DNA of 59,152 nucleotides, taken from NCBI GenBank assembly GCA_947451235.1, contig CANFZA010000003.1:1-59152 (forward strand). Direction: 5' to 3'. The DNA is from Methylophilaceae bacterium (GTDB lineage: Bacteria > Pseudomonadota > Gammaproteobacteria > Burkholderiales > Methylophilaceae). The position numbers and the translations under genes were made by a program. Shown here in pieces: positions 8,509 through 18,298 of the stretch. Under the pieces are notes generated by a model. That model saw only the letters and a program-made list of their open reading frames with translations. It was not told the origin of the DNA and made no database searches. Positions within the stretch are counted from its first letter, which is position 1, and every line of letters begins with the position of its first letter.

Positions 8509-9969
8509 TTATTTTGTTTGAGTTAGCGCTTCGTAAACAGCTAAATATTCTAGCGCACTTTTGTCCCAACTTAAGTTTAACGACATGCCATTCTTCTGGA
8601 TTTGTCGCCATGCGCTTTCGTCATTATTGAATACATTTAAAGCCTGTTTAATACAGCTTAACAGGCTTGCTGAACTTGCTTCGCTCATCACAAAACCATT
8701 GGCAGTCTTATTTTTAAAGCTCACAATATTGGTATCGACCACTGAGTCGGCAAGTCCGCCGGTGGCGTTCACAATTGGCGGCGTACCATAAGCTAGGCCA
8801 TATAATTGATTAAGGCCGCAAGGTTCAAAACGTGAAGGCATAATAAACATATCGCAACCAGCCATAATTTGGTGCGAAAGTGGTTCATTGTAGCCAATAG
8901 TGACACTCACTCTTCCAGGGTTGTCTGTTGCTAATGTACGAAATGCATTTTCTAACGCAGTTTCACCACTTCCCAATAGTGCTAATTGGCAACCAGAATC
9001 GATTAGATTTTGCATAATTGGCACCAGCATATCTAGGCCTTTTTGATGTGTCAGGCGGCTAACTACGCCTAATAATGGTGCGCTTGCATCAATATGAAGC
9101 CCTAATCTTTCTTGCAGAGCACTTTTAACTAATTTTTTGCCAGCTAACTTTGTTGCACTAAAGGTTTTGATTAAATGCGGATCAGTCTCAGGGTTCCATT
9201 CGTCAGTTTCAATGCCGTTTAAAATACCTTTAATTTCATCACCACGTTTGCTAAGTAAACCTTCTAAGCCAAAACCAAATTCAGCGGTTTGGATTTCTTT
9301 GGCATAACTTGGACTAACGGTAGTAATAGCATCTGCATAAAAAATGCCTGCTTTTAAAAATGACAATTGGCCGTGATATTCAAAACCTTCTACGGCAAAG
9401 CTGGTGTGCGGTAATTCTAAGGTAGATAACCAACCTGGCGCATAACAGCCCTGAAATGCCATATTATGTAAGCTGATCATAGACTTGGCATGTGAGTGCT
9501 CAACCAGCTTCATGTAAGCTGGTGTTAACCCAGTTTGCCAGTCATTACAATGCACAATGTTTGGCTGCCAATCTGCGATAGGTGAATGTGGGCCACTTAA
9601 AATAGCCGCCACTTTTGATAACATACCAAAGCGTAAAGGGTTATCTAGCCATTCAAGCCCGTTAGCATCAGAGTAGGGGCCGCCTTCACGTTCGTAAAGG
9701 GTCTCTGATTTAATAACCATGACTTTTACTTGAGTATCTAAAATCGTACCCATCATGAGCGTTGCATTGTTAATGACCGGCAGATTATCCAGTGAGGCAA
9801 TCGTTTGTAGATCCGTTAGTTTTTCTAGCACGGCTGGATAACCAGGCATCAGAATGCGAATGTCTACCCCGATATGTTGCAATGCAGAAGGTAATGAGCC
9901 GCTTACGTCTGCTAAACCTCCAGTTTTAATGAGTGGGAATGCTTCAGAGGTAACAAATAAGACGCGCAA
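8509..9969 (-). CDS. glgA: Glycogen synthase
   Basis: Transfers glucose from ADP-glucose to the growing alpha-1,4-glucan (GT5 family). It has 486 residues with the N-terminal signature KTGGLADV (about 16-23), a first Rossmann domain, and the second domain with RLTHQKGLD and the catalytic MPSRFEPCGLNQLYGLAYGT. The start is TTG 9969: the protein then begins exactly as expected for GlgA (MRVLFVTSEAFPLIKTGG) and no in-frame ATG exists nearby; AAGAAAG upstream is a weak ribosome binding site. The substrate enzyme GlgC is encoded about 13 kb away, as are the branching and breakdown enzymes. It ends at a strong terminator. Confidence 0.96.
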   Translation of the reverse strand: MRVLFVTSEAFPLIKTGGLADVSGSLPSALQHIGVDIRILMPGYPAVLEKLTDLQTIASLDNLPVINNATLMMGTILDTQVKVMVIKSETLYEREGGPYSDANGLEWLDNPLRFGMLSKVAAILSGPHSPIADWQPNIVHCNDWQTGLTPAYMKLVEHSHAKSMISLHNMAFQGCYAPGWLSTLELPHTSFAVEGFEYHGQLSFLKAGIFYADAITTVSPSYAKEIQTAEFGFGLEGLLSKRGDEIKGILNGIETDEWNPETDPHLIKTFSATKLAGKKLVKSALQERLGLHIDASAPLLGVVSRLTHQKGLDMLVPIMQNLIDSGCQLALLGSGETALENAFRTLATDNPGRVSVTIGYNEPLSHQIMAGCDMFIMPSRFEPCGLNQLYGLAYGTPPIVNATGGLADSVVDTNIVSFKNKTANGFVMSEASSASLLSCIKQALNVFNNDESAWRQIQKNGMSLNLSWDKSALEYLAVYEALTQTK

Positions 9970-10050
9970 AATATACTTTCTTGATAATGACGTTGATGCA
10001 TTATTATATTGTATAAATAAGCAGCATTAACATTGATTTAGGAGCAATGC

Positions 10051-10434
10051 ATGGGTTTTAACGGTTTTTTAGCGGTTGGTGTGGGGGCTGCAGTTGGGGC
10101 TTGGGCGCGTTGGGGTTTAGGATTGATGCTTAATGCAACGATTCCAGCCTTACCCCTAGGTACCTTGGCGGCTAACCTAGTTGGTGGATATTTCATGGGA
10201 TTATTTATGGGGATATTTACTGCAACTGCTACATTCTCGCCTGAAATCAGACTTTTTGTGATGACAGGCCTGCTCGGCGGCTTAACTACTTTTTCTAGTT
10301 TTTCTGCAGAAGCGGTAACACTGATTAGTCGCGGTCAGTATGGTTGGGCGGCAACGCATATATTAGTGCATGTACTAGGCTCACTTGCCATGACAGCTTT
10401 GGGGCTCATTACAGTGCAGTTCATTCGTGGTTAA
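10051..10434 (+). CDS. crcB: Fluoride ion exporter CrcB/Fluc
   Basis: Small dual-topology channel that lets fluoride leave the cytoplasm; works as a dimer in the inner membrane. The protein has 127 residues with four hydrophobic segments (about 5-25, 35-57, 66-85, 98-122). Diagnostic motifs are GTLAANLVGGYFMG (pore asparagine) and TGLLGGLTTFSSFSAE (central sodium site and phenylalanine box). AGGAG precedes ATG 10051. The 81 bases to the divergent glgA are too short for the usual fluoride riboswitch, and none is visible. Length and motifs match the family closely. Confidence 0.95.
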   Translation: MGFNGFLAVGVGAAVGAWARWGLGLMLNATIPALPLGTLAANLVGGYFMGLFMGIFTATATFSPEIRLFVMTGLLGGLTTFSSFSAEAVTLISRGQYGWAATHILVHVLGSLAMTALGLITVQFIRG

Positions 10435-10597
10435 TGCTAGATATTACGGCTTAAAATGATTATCGCTATCTTCTATAGTGCTCAATATTTGCTCTGGTAG
10501 GACAGACTCAGACGCAAAATATAATGCCGGCTAGGTTACGGGTAGGTTAAGTTGCTTGTAAACCAGTAACTCCAACAGATCAAGGCCCGAGCACAAT

Positions 10598-10632
10598 AAA
10601 AAACAGCACTGAAAATATCAGTGCTGTTTTTT
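10598..10632. terminator. Bidirectional intrinsic terminator between crcB and rne
   Basis: A 10-bp stem ACAGCACTGA (10603-10612) and TCAGTGCTGT (10618-10627) with a five-base loop, extended by a flanking A-run on the left and T-run on the right. It therefore has a U-tract for transcripts from both strands and should end both crcB and rne. Confidence 0.88.
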
Positions 10633-10668
10633 TATTGCTTAACTAGCCTAATCAAATTGCGATAAGGA

Positions 10669-13383
10669 CTACTTATTTTGCGTTTCCACCATCACCATCG
10701 GTTCTGCGCTAGCTTCATCTTTAGCATTTTTTTGCCATGCAGCTGCTTTACGTGGTGCACGAGGTTTTTCAGATTCAACTGCTACGGTCGCTTTAGGCGC
10801 ATCCGCTTTAGTTTCAACTAATTGTAAACCAACCGTAGCTAAATCTACTGGCTTAGCTTCAGCTTTTGCTTTACGTGGACGAGCAGGGCGCTTGTCTGCT
10901 TTAGCTGGCAACTCTGTATTTTCTGCCACTGGTAAAGTGCTAATTAGCTCAATTTTATCTTCTTTAGCGACTGGTACGTTAGCTGATGAAGCTTTAGTTG
11001 GTCTAGGTTTTCTACCTTCAGATTTAACTTTAGTAGCTTCATTAGGTGTCACTTGAGCTGTTTCTTGAATCGTTACTTCAGTTGAGGTTGTAGTAGTTTC
11101 TACAGACTTTTCTGGAGCAAGTGGCGTAGTATTCACCACATCAATCTTGGCAGGATTCGTTGCAGCTACTTCTTTAGCCTCATTTGCCTGAATAGCAGTA
11201 ATTTCATCATTAGGCACAAAAGCACGTGTTGCATCAACCGCTGTAGTTTCGTCACGATCACGGCGACCACGGCGATTGTTTCGATTGCGACGACCACCAC
11301 GCGTTTCTGTAGCGGCCACTTCGCTTGCAGGCGCTTCTGAAGTTGCTTTTGGCGCATTAGCCTCTACCTGAACCGCGTTGGCACGTTGCTGCTCTTTACG
11401 CGCTTGGTCGTTTCTAGACTGTTCGCTACGTTGCTGTTCAGTACGTTGCTGTTGCGGTTTTGGCTGACGCGGCTCTTGAGGTTTAGATTCGGCACGTGCT
11501 TCTTGTGTACGTGGCTCTTGTCCCTTGGCTTCATTATTACGGCTCGGTGCAGCACCTTTGTCTGAACGCTCATTCTTATTACGCTCATTACGGTTACGGT
11601 TGTTACGGTTACGATTGTTACGGTTAGCGTCTTTATTAGATTCTTCCGTTTTAGCTGCTTCCGTATTTGCTGCTTCAGCACCTGCTGATGAACCACTAAA
11701 GAATTTTTTAATGCGCGCAATTAATGATAATTTAGGTGCAGCAACTACTTCAGCCGCTTTTTCCGCCACAATCGGTGCTGGTGCGGCAGGCGTAATGCCT
11801 TTCACAGCGGCAACAGGTCGCACGGCTTTAGCTACTTCTTCAGCATTTGGAATGTAAGAAGTTTCTGTTGGCAATTCAACTAATTTGTAGCTTGCACGGC
11901 TAGTTTCTTCATTCACATCATCATGCTTAACACGCACAATGTTGTAGTTAGGCGTTTCTAGGTGAATGTTAGGTATCAACACCACTTCAACACCCATGCG
12001 CTGTTCAATAGCATGAATATCGGCACGTTTTTCATTCAATAAGAAAGTTGCCACTTCAACCGGCAATTGCACTTGAATAATCGCGCTATTGTCTTTCATC
12101 GCATCTTCTTGCGTAATGCGTAAAATGTGTAGTGCAGTAGATTCAATGCCACGAATATGGCCAGTACCGCTACAACGTGGACATGGAATATGATTCGTTT
12201 CACCCAAGCTAGGACGCAAGCGTTGGCGTGATAACTCTAACAAACCAAAGCGTGAAATTTTGCCGGTTTGTACCCGAGCGCGGTCAAAATGTAAGGCATC
12301 GCGCAGTGCATTTTCAACTTCACGTTGATTGCGCTGACTTTCCATATCAATAAAGTCAATCACCACTAAACCGCCTAAGTCACGTAAACGTAACTGGCGC
12401 GCCACTTCTTCAGCAGCTTCCATATTGGTGTTGAAAGCAGTGTGCTCAATATCACTACCACGGGTTGCGCGACCAGAGTTGACGTCTACTGAAACTAAGG
12501 CTTCGGTATGGTCAATAACAATGGCGCCACCAGATGGTAAGCGAACTTCACGCGAGAACGCAGATTCAATTTGGTGCTCAATTTGAAAGCGTGTGAATAG
12601 CGGAATTTCATCTTGATATAATTTAACGCGCGATACATTACCCGGCATCACATGATTCATAAACTGAACAGCTTGTTCGTGAATGTCTGGTGTATCGATT
12701 AATATTTCGCCAATATCAGAGCTAAAGTAATCGCGAATTGCGCGTATCACTAAGCTACCTTCTTGATAAATTAAGTAGGCGCCAGCTTGCATAGCAGAAG
12801 CGCCATCAATGGCAGTCCATAACTGTGTAAGGTAATTTAAATCCCACTGTAATTCTTCAGCATTGCGGCCAATACCAGCGGTACGCGCAATAATACTCAT
12901 GCCTTTTGGTACTTCTAATTGCGCTAAAACATCACGTAATTCATCGCGATCTTCGCCTTCAATACGACGTGATACACCGCCACCACGAGGATTATTCGGC
13001 ATTAATACCAAATAACGACCAGCTAATGAGATGAACGTAGTTAAGGCTGCGCCTTTATTGCCGCGCTCGTCTTTATCCACTTGAACGATAAGCTCTTGGC
13101 CTTCTTTCAAGGCATCTTGAATGCGAGATTTACCATCTGCGCCTTCTTTATAGTAGCTACGCGCTACTTCTTTGAATGGCAAAAAGCCATGTCTGTCCAT
13201 GCCGTAATCGACAAAAGCCGCTTCTAAAGAAGGCTCGATACGGGTGATAACACCTTTGTAAATATTGCTTTTACGTTGTTCTTTACCAGCGTGTTCAATA
13301 TCTAAATCGATGAGTTTTTGACCATCTACAATCGCAACGCGTAATTCTTCTGACTGCGTTGCATTAAATAACATGCGTTTCAT
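10669..13383 (-). CDS. rne: Ribonuclease E
   Basis: Essential endonuclease for rRNA and tRNA processing and mRNA decay, and scaffold of the RNA degradosome. It has 904 residues. The N-terminal catalytic half (about 1-500) has the [10 protein letters not shown] start, an S1 RNA-binding domain (about 39-120), the DNase-I-like domain with VSVDVNSGR and VVIDFIDM, and the zinc-link CPRCSGTG near residue 404. The C-terminal half is disordered: an Asn/Arg-rich stretch ([16 protein letters not shown]), a Gln/Arg/Glu-rich stretch, a [17 protein letters not shown] patch, then Ala/Lys/Thr-rich sequence. Such arginine-rich parts bind RNA or partner proteins in this family. CAGGAGC precedes the ATG, and a long spacer lies upstream. 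Confidence 0.96.
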   Translation of the reverse strand: MKRMLFNATQSEELRVAIVDGQKLIDLDIEHAGKEQRKSNIYKGVITRIEPSLEAAFVDYGMDRHGFLPFKEVARSYYKEGADGKSRIQDALKEGQELIVQVDKDERGNKGAALTTFISLAGRYLVLMPNNPRGGGVSRRIEGEDRDELRDVLAQLEVPKGMSIIARTAGIGRNAEELQWDLNYLTQLWTAIDGASAMQAGAYLIYQEGSLVIRAIRDYFSSDIGEILIDTPDIHEQAVQFMNHVMPGNVSRVKLYQDEIPLFTRFQIEHQIESAFSREVRLPSGGAIVIDHTEALVSVDVNSGRATRGSDIEHTAFNTNMEAAEEVARQLRLRDLGGLVVIDFIDMESQRNQREVENALRDALHFDRARVQTGKISRFGLLELSRQRLRPSLGETNHIPCPRCSGTGHIRGIESTALHILRITQEDAMKDNSAIIQVQLPVEVATFLLNEKRADIHAIEQRMGVEVVLIPNIHLETPNYNIVRVKHDDVNEETSRASYKLVELPTETSYIPNAEEVAKAVRPVAAVKGITPAAPAPIVAEKAAEVVAAPKLSLIARIKKFFSGSSAGAEAANTEAAKTEESNKDANRNNRNRNNRNRNERNKNERSDKGAAPSRNNEAKGQEPRTQEARAESKPQEPRQPKPQQQRTEQQRSEQSRNDQARKEQQRANAVQVEANAPKATSEAPASEVAATETRGGRRNRNNRRGRRDRDETTAVDATRAFVPNDEITAIQANEAKEVAATNPAKIDVVNTTPLAPEKSVETTTTSTEVTIQETAQVTPNEATKVKSEGRKPRPTKASSANVPVAKEDKIELISTLPVAENTELPAKADKRPARPRKAKAEAKPVDLATVGLQLVETKADAPKATVAVESEKPRAPRKAAAWQKNAKDEASAEPMVMVETQNK

Positions 13384-14081
13384 TGTTTGCTCCTGCGCTG
13401 TGCAAGGCGGGCAGACTAACTGCTTGTTTAAATAGCATTTAGTTAAGGCATTTAAAGTGAAAGTACCAGAAATCTGGCTGGAGTACTAGAAGGCGCATGT
13501 GGCGCAGGAATGCATTTTAACGGTGTGTGGCGGATAACCGCATTCTACTTACAGATCAATTAAGTCAGCCACTGGGACTAAGTTTTTTGATGCTAGTAAT
13601 TCCATTGTTTTAGTTGAAAATCATCAAGTTAAAACAAGTTTATTGTTCGTTAAAGCAAACTAATTATTAAATTTACGCCACTGGTGGCATAAACTCGTTA
13701 AAATTCTATCTTCAGTAAATCCTAATTTGCTTGTCTATTTAATCTTTAATATATATTTAATAAAAACATATATAGAGTTTCTAGCACATCAAATTTCACT
13801 ATCACTTTAAGTCGCGCTTTATGTTTGTTTGTCTGCGGCGGCTTAAGCGCTAATTTTACTTACCGCTACTTTTAATTATGGCGAGCGGTGTTAACCAAGT
13901 ATTTGTTGTCACTGTCTTTAAATCGCTTAATACCAATTTTAACTATCTTACTTAAGATATAAACAAATGCATTCATATACAATATGTTTATTGGTAATTA
14001 AGTGTATTCTTACTGAGAATTTAATTGTTAAATTCAAAATAATTAACAAAGTATAAGCTACATCAATCATTTAAGCAAAGC
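13384..14081. other. Long divergent spacer between rne and rluC; probable rne leader
   Basis: About 700 bases without a convincing gene. The part next to rne (13384-13600) is relatively GC-rich and has inverted repeats, including GAATGC at 13508-13513 with GCATTC at 13540-13545 and an internal GCGG/CCGC. This would be the 5' untranslated region of rne, which is known in enterobacteria to mediate autoregulation. The rest (13620-14081) is very AT-rich, with runs such as TAATATATATTTAATAAAAA, and presumably contains the divergent promoters. No tRNA or known riboswitch is recognisable. Confidence 0.5.
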
Positions 14082-15101
14082 ATGAACAATATAACAACAT
14101 CAGATCAAAGTAATAAACTTTCAGCAGTAAGTGAATTAGCGGCTGCTTTTCTAACCGTAGATGAGGCAAGCGAAGGTCAGCGTGTCGATAACTTCCTCAC
14201 AAAAACACTCAAAGGCGTGCCAAAAAGTCACGTTTATCGCATTTTGCGCAGTGGCGAAGTGCGTGTTAATAAGAAGCGCGTTAACGCTGATTCACGATTA
14301 AGTTTAGGTGATATTGTCAGAATCCCGCCAATTCGTGCAACGATTATTGAAAAGCCAGAACATGTAGCGCCTGCGACATCAAAATTTGAGCAGGCGATTA
14401 TTTTTGAAGATGATGCAATGCTGGTCATTGATAAACCTGCTGGCTTTGCTGTGCATGGCGGCAGTGGTATTAGCCGTGGAGTGATTGAGCAGCTGCGCTT
14501 AGAGCGCCCAAAAGCTAAGTTTTTAGAGTTAGTACACCGACTTGATCGCGAAACTTCTGGTGTGCTGATGCTGGCTAAAAAACGCAGTGCTTTAGTGGCT
14601 TTACACGAGGCTATTCGTAATCATCAAACAGATAAGCGCTATGTAATGTTAGTGCAGGGCGAGTGGTTAGAAGCTAAAAAACGCGTGGTGCTGGATTTGC
14701 AAAAGTATCTTTTACCAAATGGTGAGCGCCGTGTAAATGTAGTAACTGACGCTTCTAAAGATAAATATGACGAACGACAAACATCTGAAACGCTGTTTAA
14801 GTTAATTAAAAACTTCAACAGTCCTGTTATCGGTAAGTTTAGTTTGTTAGAGGCGCAATTGGTCACAGGTCGCACTCACCAACTGCGCGTGCAATTGGCA
14901 CATTTGGGCTTTGTAATTGTAGGTGATGATAAATATGGTGATTTTGCACTAAATAAAACCTTAGTCAAACACGGCTTAAAACGTATGTTTTTACATTCTT
15001 CAGTGACAAAAATACGACATCCACTAACTAATGACAAGCTAGAATTAAACGCACCAATGCCAGCTGAATTGAGTAAATTTTTACTAAAATTAGAACCTTA
15101 A
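14082..15101 (+). CDS. rluC: 23S rRNA pseudouridine synthase, RluC type
   Basis: Isomerises uridines in 23S rRNA (positions 955, 2504 and 2580 in E. coli). It has 339 residues: an S4 RNA-binding domain (about 33-90, with GQRVDNFL and VNKKRV) and the RluA/RsuA catalytic domain, whose nucleophile is D155 in HRLDRETSG; GRTHQLRVQLAHLG follows. It is divergent from rne, as in many proteobacteria, and heads a set of four same-strand genes. RluC is preferred over RluD because of this neighbourhood; the exact target cannot be proved from sequence. Confidence 0.92.
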   Translation: MNNITTSDQSNKLSAVSELAAAFLTVDEASEGQRVDNFLTKTLKGVPKSHVYRILRSGEVRVNKKRVNADSRLSLGDIVRIPPIRATIIEKPEHVAPATSKFEQAIIFEDDAMLVIDKPAGFAVHGGSGISRGVIEQLRLERPKAKFLELVHRLDRETSGVLMLAKKRSALVALHEAIRNHQTDKRYVMLVQGEWLEAKKRVVLDLQKYLLPNGERRVNVVTDASKDKYDERQTSETLFKLIKNFNSPVIGKFSLLEAQLVTGRTHQLRVQLAHLGFVIVGDDKYGDFALNKTLVKHGLKRMFLHSSVTKIRHPLTNDKLELNAPMPAELSKFLLKLEP

Positions 15102-15157
15102 AAGCTAAATAGTAATCATATAAATAGTTAAGAAATATAGTGAAAGAATAAACGAGA

Positions 15158-15814
15158 ATGCAAAAGCAGTTTGATTTAATAGTATGGGATTGGGATGGAA
15201 CTTTAGCCGACTCTACAAGCATGATTACTCACGCGGTGCTTAAAGCCGCTGAACAAGTTGGCCTACCGGCAATATCTTCGCAAACGGCTAGCAATATAAT
15301 TGGCCTTGGCTTGCGTGAGGCAATTCAAAGTTTATATGGTGATATTCCGGCTGATAAAGCGCAGGCATTTGCCACCCAATATACCGCTAATTACTATGCC
15401 GGCGAAAGTAATATCCCCTTGTTTGAAGGTGCAACAGAAACCATTATGGCCTTGAATAAACGAGGTTTTAAGTTGGCGGTTGCTACAGGAAAAGGTAGAC
15501 GTGGTTTAAATTTAGCGCTTGAAAATTGTGGTTTAACCAAGTTTTTTCATTCGACGCGTACGGTTGATGAGTGCTTTTCAAAACCGCATCCACAAATGCT
15601 AGACGAGTTGATGGATCATTTTGTAGTGTTGCCTGAACGCACACTGATGATAGGCGATACCAGTTATGATTTACATATGGCACAAAATGCCGGCGTTAGC
15701 TCAATAGGCGTCACCTACGGTGCTCAGCAGGCTGAGCAATGGCTGCACTTGAATCCAATTCAGCAATTTAATGATTTTTCTAGTTTGGCAAAATGGCTAC
15801 TTGAGCACGCTTAA
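15158..15814 (+). CDS. HAD-family hydrolase, phosphoglycolate-phosphatase-like
   Basis: Soluble haloacid-dehalogenase-type phosphatase of 218 residues, subfamily IA. Motif I is DWDGTLADS (nucleophile and acid/base Asp), motif II lies in LAVATGKGRRG, motif III is the lysine in SKPHPQML and motif IV is MIGDTSYDLHMA. A helical cap domain lies between motifs I and II (about residues 20-90). It is often annotated as a Gph-like or YjjG-like phosphatase, but the substrate is unknown. It starts 56 bases after rluC and ends 12 bases before the Rieske gene, so the three are probably one operon. This rluC-HAD-Rieske-sppA order recurs in betaproteobacteria. Confidence 0.9.
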   Translation: MQKQFDLIVWDWDGTLADSTSMITHAVLKAAEQVGLPAISSQTASNIIGLGLREAIQSLYGDIPADKAQAFATQYTANYYAGESNIPLFEGATETIMALNKRGFKLAVATGKGRRGLNLALENCGLTKFFHSTRTVDECFSKPHPQMLDELMDHFVVLPERTLMIGDTSYDLHMAQNAGVSSIGVTYGAQQAEQWLHLNPIQQFNDFSSLAKWLLEHA

Positions 15815-15826
15815 GTTGAAAATGTG

Positions 15827-16186
15827 ATGAATAATAAAGAAAATACCGTTATATTTAAAAGCGAAGAGTTGCAAGATGAATCTACAGGTTTAAGATTCGC
15901 ATTGCCCGCTTTGGGTGAGTTTGCTACTGGTTTTGTGGTGCGATTTCATGGTCGGCCTTATGCTTATGTGAATAAATGCGCACACGTCCCCGTTGAATTA
16001 GACTGGAACCCAGGTGAGTTTTTTACCGCACAGAAGGATTACTTAATTTGTGCCACACACGGCGCACATTATCAGCCTGATACTGGTTTTTGTGTAATGG
16101 GGCCTTGTAAAGGTAAGCGCTTAAAAGCGATTGAGGTGGTTGAACAAAATCAACAAATCATCATCAATATAGATACCGCTAATTAA
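15827..16186 (+). CDS. Rieske [2Fe-2S] domain protein
   Basis: Small soluble Rieske protein of 119 residues that carries electrons through one [2Fe-2S] cluster. The four ligands are C51 and H53 (CAH) and C75 and H78 (CATH), a normal Rieske spacing. There is no signal peptide or membrane anchor, so it is cytosolic and resembles the ferredoxin-type proteins linked to oxygenases, but no oxygenase gene is nearby. A GTG one codon upstream (15824) is a possible alternative start. It lies between the HAD phosphatase and sppA. Confidence 0.88.
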   Translation: MNNKENTVIFKSEELQDESTGLRFALPALGEFATGFVVRFHGRPYAYVNKCAHVPVELDWNPGEFFTAQKDYLICATHGAHYQPDTGFCVMGPCKGKRLKAIEVVEQNQQIIINIDTAN

Positions 16187-16277
16187 CATTAATCTGTTTA
16201 AAGTTGTTTGATTTTACAGCACAGCAAAAAAATAAAATTTAGCCTATTTTTAAATTTATCATCAAGAAAGAGCTCCT

Positions 16278-17258
16278 ATGTCAGAAGATAGTCAGCAAGC
16301 ACATTCACAAGATACCAAATGGCAACGCGATACTATAGAAAAGCTTGCGTCCTCAGCACTGGCTGAGCAGAAAACATCTCGCCGTTGGAGTGTTTTTTTT
16401 AAGGCACTCATCTTTATTTATATGTTTATTGTTCTGTTTTATATGTTGGGCATATTTGGCGATAGCAAAAAAAGCACTGGTTTTCATACTGCGCTGATCG
16501 AAATTAATGGTGTTATTGAAGCAGGTGGTGAGGTGAATGCAGACTCGGTGATGACTAGCCTGCATGAGGCTTATGATAACAAAGGCACCAAAGGTATTAT
16601 TTTGCGAATTAATAGCCCAGGCGGAAGCCCAGTGCAAGCCGGTATTATTAACGATGAAATCTATCGTCTAAAAAAATTACACCCGATGATTCCTGTGTAT
16701 GCTGTGGTAGAGGATATTTGCGCATCAGGTGGCTATTACATTGCCGTAGCTGCCGATAAAATTTACGTTGATAAAGCCAGTATTGTCGGCTCTATTGGTG
16801 TTTTAATGGACGGCTATGGTTTTACTGAAGTGATGAAAAAAGTAGGCGTTGAGCGTCGATTGATGACTGCGGGTGAAAACAAAGGCATGTTAGATCCATT
16901 CTCACCGATTAATCCTAAGCAACAAGTATTAGCACAAACCATGTTGAATGAAATACACGAGCAATTTAAAACAGTTGTTAGACATGGCAGGGGTGCTCGC
17001 TTAAAAGAAACGCCAGAAACTTTCAGTGGTTTATTCTGGAGTGGTGAGCAAGGTATTAAACTGGGCTTAGCTGATGCTATCGGTAGTGCTGATTACGTTG
17101 CGCGCGAAGTGATTAAGCAAGAAGAAATCGTCGATTTTACCAGCCAAGAAGATTTCGCAAGCCGTATCGCTAAACGTATCGGCGCTAGCGCGAGTACGGT
17201 AATCGGTGAAACCTTAGCTAAGCAATTAGTTAGTGCTGGTGAGGTTAAGCTACGCTAA
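16278..17258 (+). CDS. sppA: Signal peptide peptidase SppA, short 36K type (S49 family)
   Basis: Membrane-anchored serine protease that degrades signal peptides remaining after protein export. It has 326 residues with one transmembrane segment (about 37-60) and a single S49 domain, so it is the half-size form that works as an oligomer. The catalytic Ser150 is in CASGGYYIA and Lys202 is in ENKGMLDPF, the S49 Ser/Lys dyad. RINSPGGSP is the family's oxyanion region. AAGAAAGAG precedes ATG 16278. It is the last gene of the rluC group and is followed by a long stem-loop. Confidence 0.93.
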   Translation: MSEDSQQAHSQDTKWQRDTIEKLASSALAEQKTSRRWSVFFKALIFIYMFIVLFYMLGIFGDSKKSTGFHTALIEINGVIEAGGEVNADSVMTSLHEAYDNKGTKGIILRINSPGGSPVQAGIINDEIYRLKKLHPMIPVYAVVEDICASGGYYIAVAADKIYVDKASIVGSIGVLMDGYGFTEVMKKVGVERRLMTAGENKGMLDPFSPINPKQQVLAQTMLNEIHEQFKTVVRHGRGARLKETPETFSGLFWSGEQGIKLGLADAIGSADYVAREVIKQEEIVDFTSQEDFASRIAKRIGASASTVIGETLAKQLVSAGEVKLR

Positions 17259-17270
17259 GCTTCACTTTTT

Positions 17271-17298
17271 TAGACTTAGCTTACTCAAGCTAAGTCTA
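17271..17298. other. Perfect 12-bp stem-loop between convergent sppA and ppk2
   Basis: TAGACTTAGCTT (17271-17282) pairs perfectly with AAGCTAAGTCTA (17287-17298) around an ACTC loop. A T-run precedes rather than follows it on the plus strand, so it is not a classical intrinsic terminator. Its place between two convergent stop codons suggests an mRNA 3'-end structure. Confidence 0.6.
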
Positions 17299-17315
17299 TC
17301 AAAACAATCTATTGC

Positions 17316-18128
17316 TTAATCCTCAATGACTATCGATTTATACTCCGCCGGCATTGCTGGGTATTTCAACTTCATGTCTTTAAGTGCATTCAATATCAGT
17401 CTTGAAATAAGCAAATTTCGATTGGTTTTTGAGTCAGCAGGAATGATATACCAAGGTGCATAGTCTGTAGAAGTTGCCTTAATGGCTTGCTCATAAGCTT
17501 GCATATATTGTGGCCACAGCGCACGTTCTTTAAGATCATCATCATTAAATTTCCACGCCTTAGTGGGGTCATTTAATCGCTCTTGCATGCGCTTCTTTTG
17601 CTCATTTTTAGAGATATGCAAAAAGCACTTAATAATCGTGGTGCCAGTTTCGGCTAATAAGCATTCAAAATCGTTGATTTGATCGTAACGTCGCTGACAT
17701 TCAGCATCGTCAATCCAGTTGTGTACCTTAACAATCAATACATCTTCGTAATGACTGCGATTAAATATCACTAATTCGCCAGCTTTCGGGGCTTGATTGT
17801 GTATGCGCCATAAATAGTCATGTGCCAGTTCTTCGCTAGTAGGTGCTTTAAAACTGGCTAAACGAATGCCTAATGGGTCACATTCACGAAATACATGGCG
17901 CACGGTACCATCTTTGCCGCTAGCATCCATGCCTTGCAATATTACCAGTACCTTACGCTTACCTTCAGCATGTAAAACATCTTGTAGCGCATTGATTTCA
18001 TCAGAAAGTTTTGCTAAATCAATTACGTTTTGCTCCTTAGTGCCAGTACGTTCACTTTTGTCTTTAGGGTCAAATTTTTCGATTGTAAAGCTTTTTGGAT
18101 GAGCGCGGTATTTATCTAAGTTTGGCAT
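17316..18128 (-). CDS. Polyphosphate kinase 2 family phosphotransferase
   Basis: Transfers phosphate between polyphosphate and nucleotides (AMP/ADP or GDP/ADP, depending on class). It has 270 residues, a one-domain PPK2. Walker A is QGMDASGKDGT (about 65-75), followed by the conserved PTSEELAHDYLWR and NRSHYEDVL, then the lid region KKRMQERLNDPTKAWKF with its basic residues. The sequence resembles class III and class I enzymes; the substrate cannot be settled by reading. It lies next to pgi and the glycogen genes, so carbon and phosphate storage are adjacent here. Convergent with sppA. Confidence 0.92.
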   Translation of the reverse strand: MPNLDKYRAHPKSFTIEKFDPKDKSERTGTKEQNVIDLAKLSDEINALQDVLHAEGKRKVLVILQGMDASGKDGTVRHVFRECDPLGIRLASFKAPTSEELAHDYLWRIHNQAPKAGELVIFNRSHYEDVLIVKVHNWIDDAECQRRYDQINDFECLLAETGTTIIKCFLHISKNEQKKRMQERLNDPTKAWKFNDDDLKERALWPQYMQAYEQAIKATSTDYAPWYIIPADSKTNRNLLISRLILNALKDMKLKYPAMPAEYKSIVIED

Positions 18129-18237
18129 AATTAGTATCTTCCGATGATTGGTTATTTAAAGCTAATCGTTTCTTTCATCTATTCACACTATGCAGTTAAA
18201 TATAAATTAGCTTATTAGAATACACAATTTTAGTTTC

Positions 18238-18275
18238 AAAAAAGCCCAACTTGCATCACGGCTGTTGGGCTTTTT
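18238..18275 (-). terminator. Intrinsic terminator after pgi
   Basis: GCCCAAC (18244-18250) pairs with GTTGGGC (18264-18270), extended by an A-run on the left and a T-run on the right. Reading the minus strand, the stem is followed by TTTTTTG. It lies 24 bases beyond the pgi stop and before ppk2, separating the two transcripts. Confidence 0.8.
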
Positions 18276-18298
18276 AATGGTCAAGCTCAATAATGTAT

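Noticed and set aside
9970-10050. Fluoride riboswitch upstream of crcB
   Set aside because: Only 81 bases separate the divergent glgA and crcB starts and no riboswitch-like pairing is visible.
11364-11857. Frames of 110 and 118 codons overlapping the RNase E tail
   Set aside because: They are alternative readings of the low-complexity region (runs of Leu/Arg or Val/Thr) and are not real proteins.
17271-17298. Classical intrinsic terminator after sppA
   Set aside because: The stem is perfect but no T-tract follows it on either strand; it is listed as a stem-loop instead.
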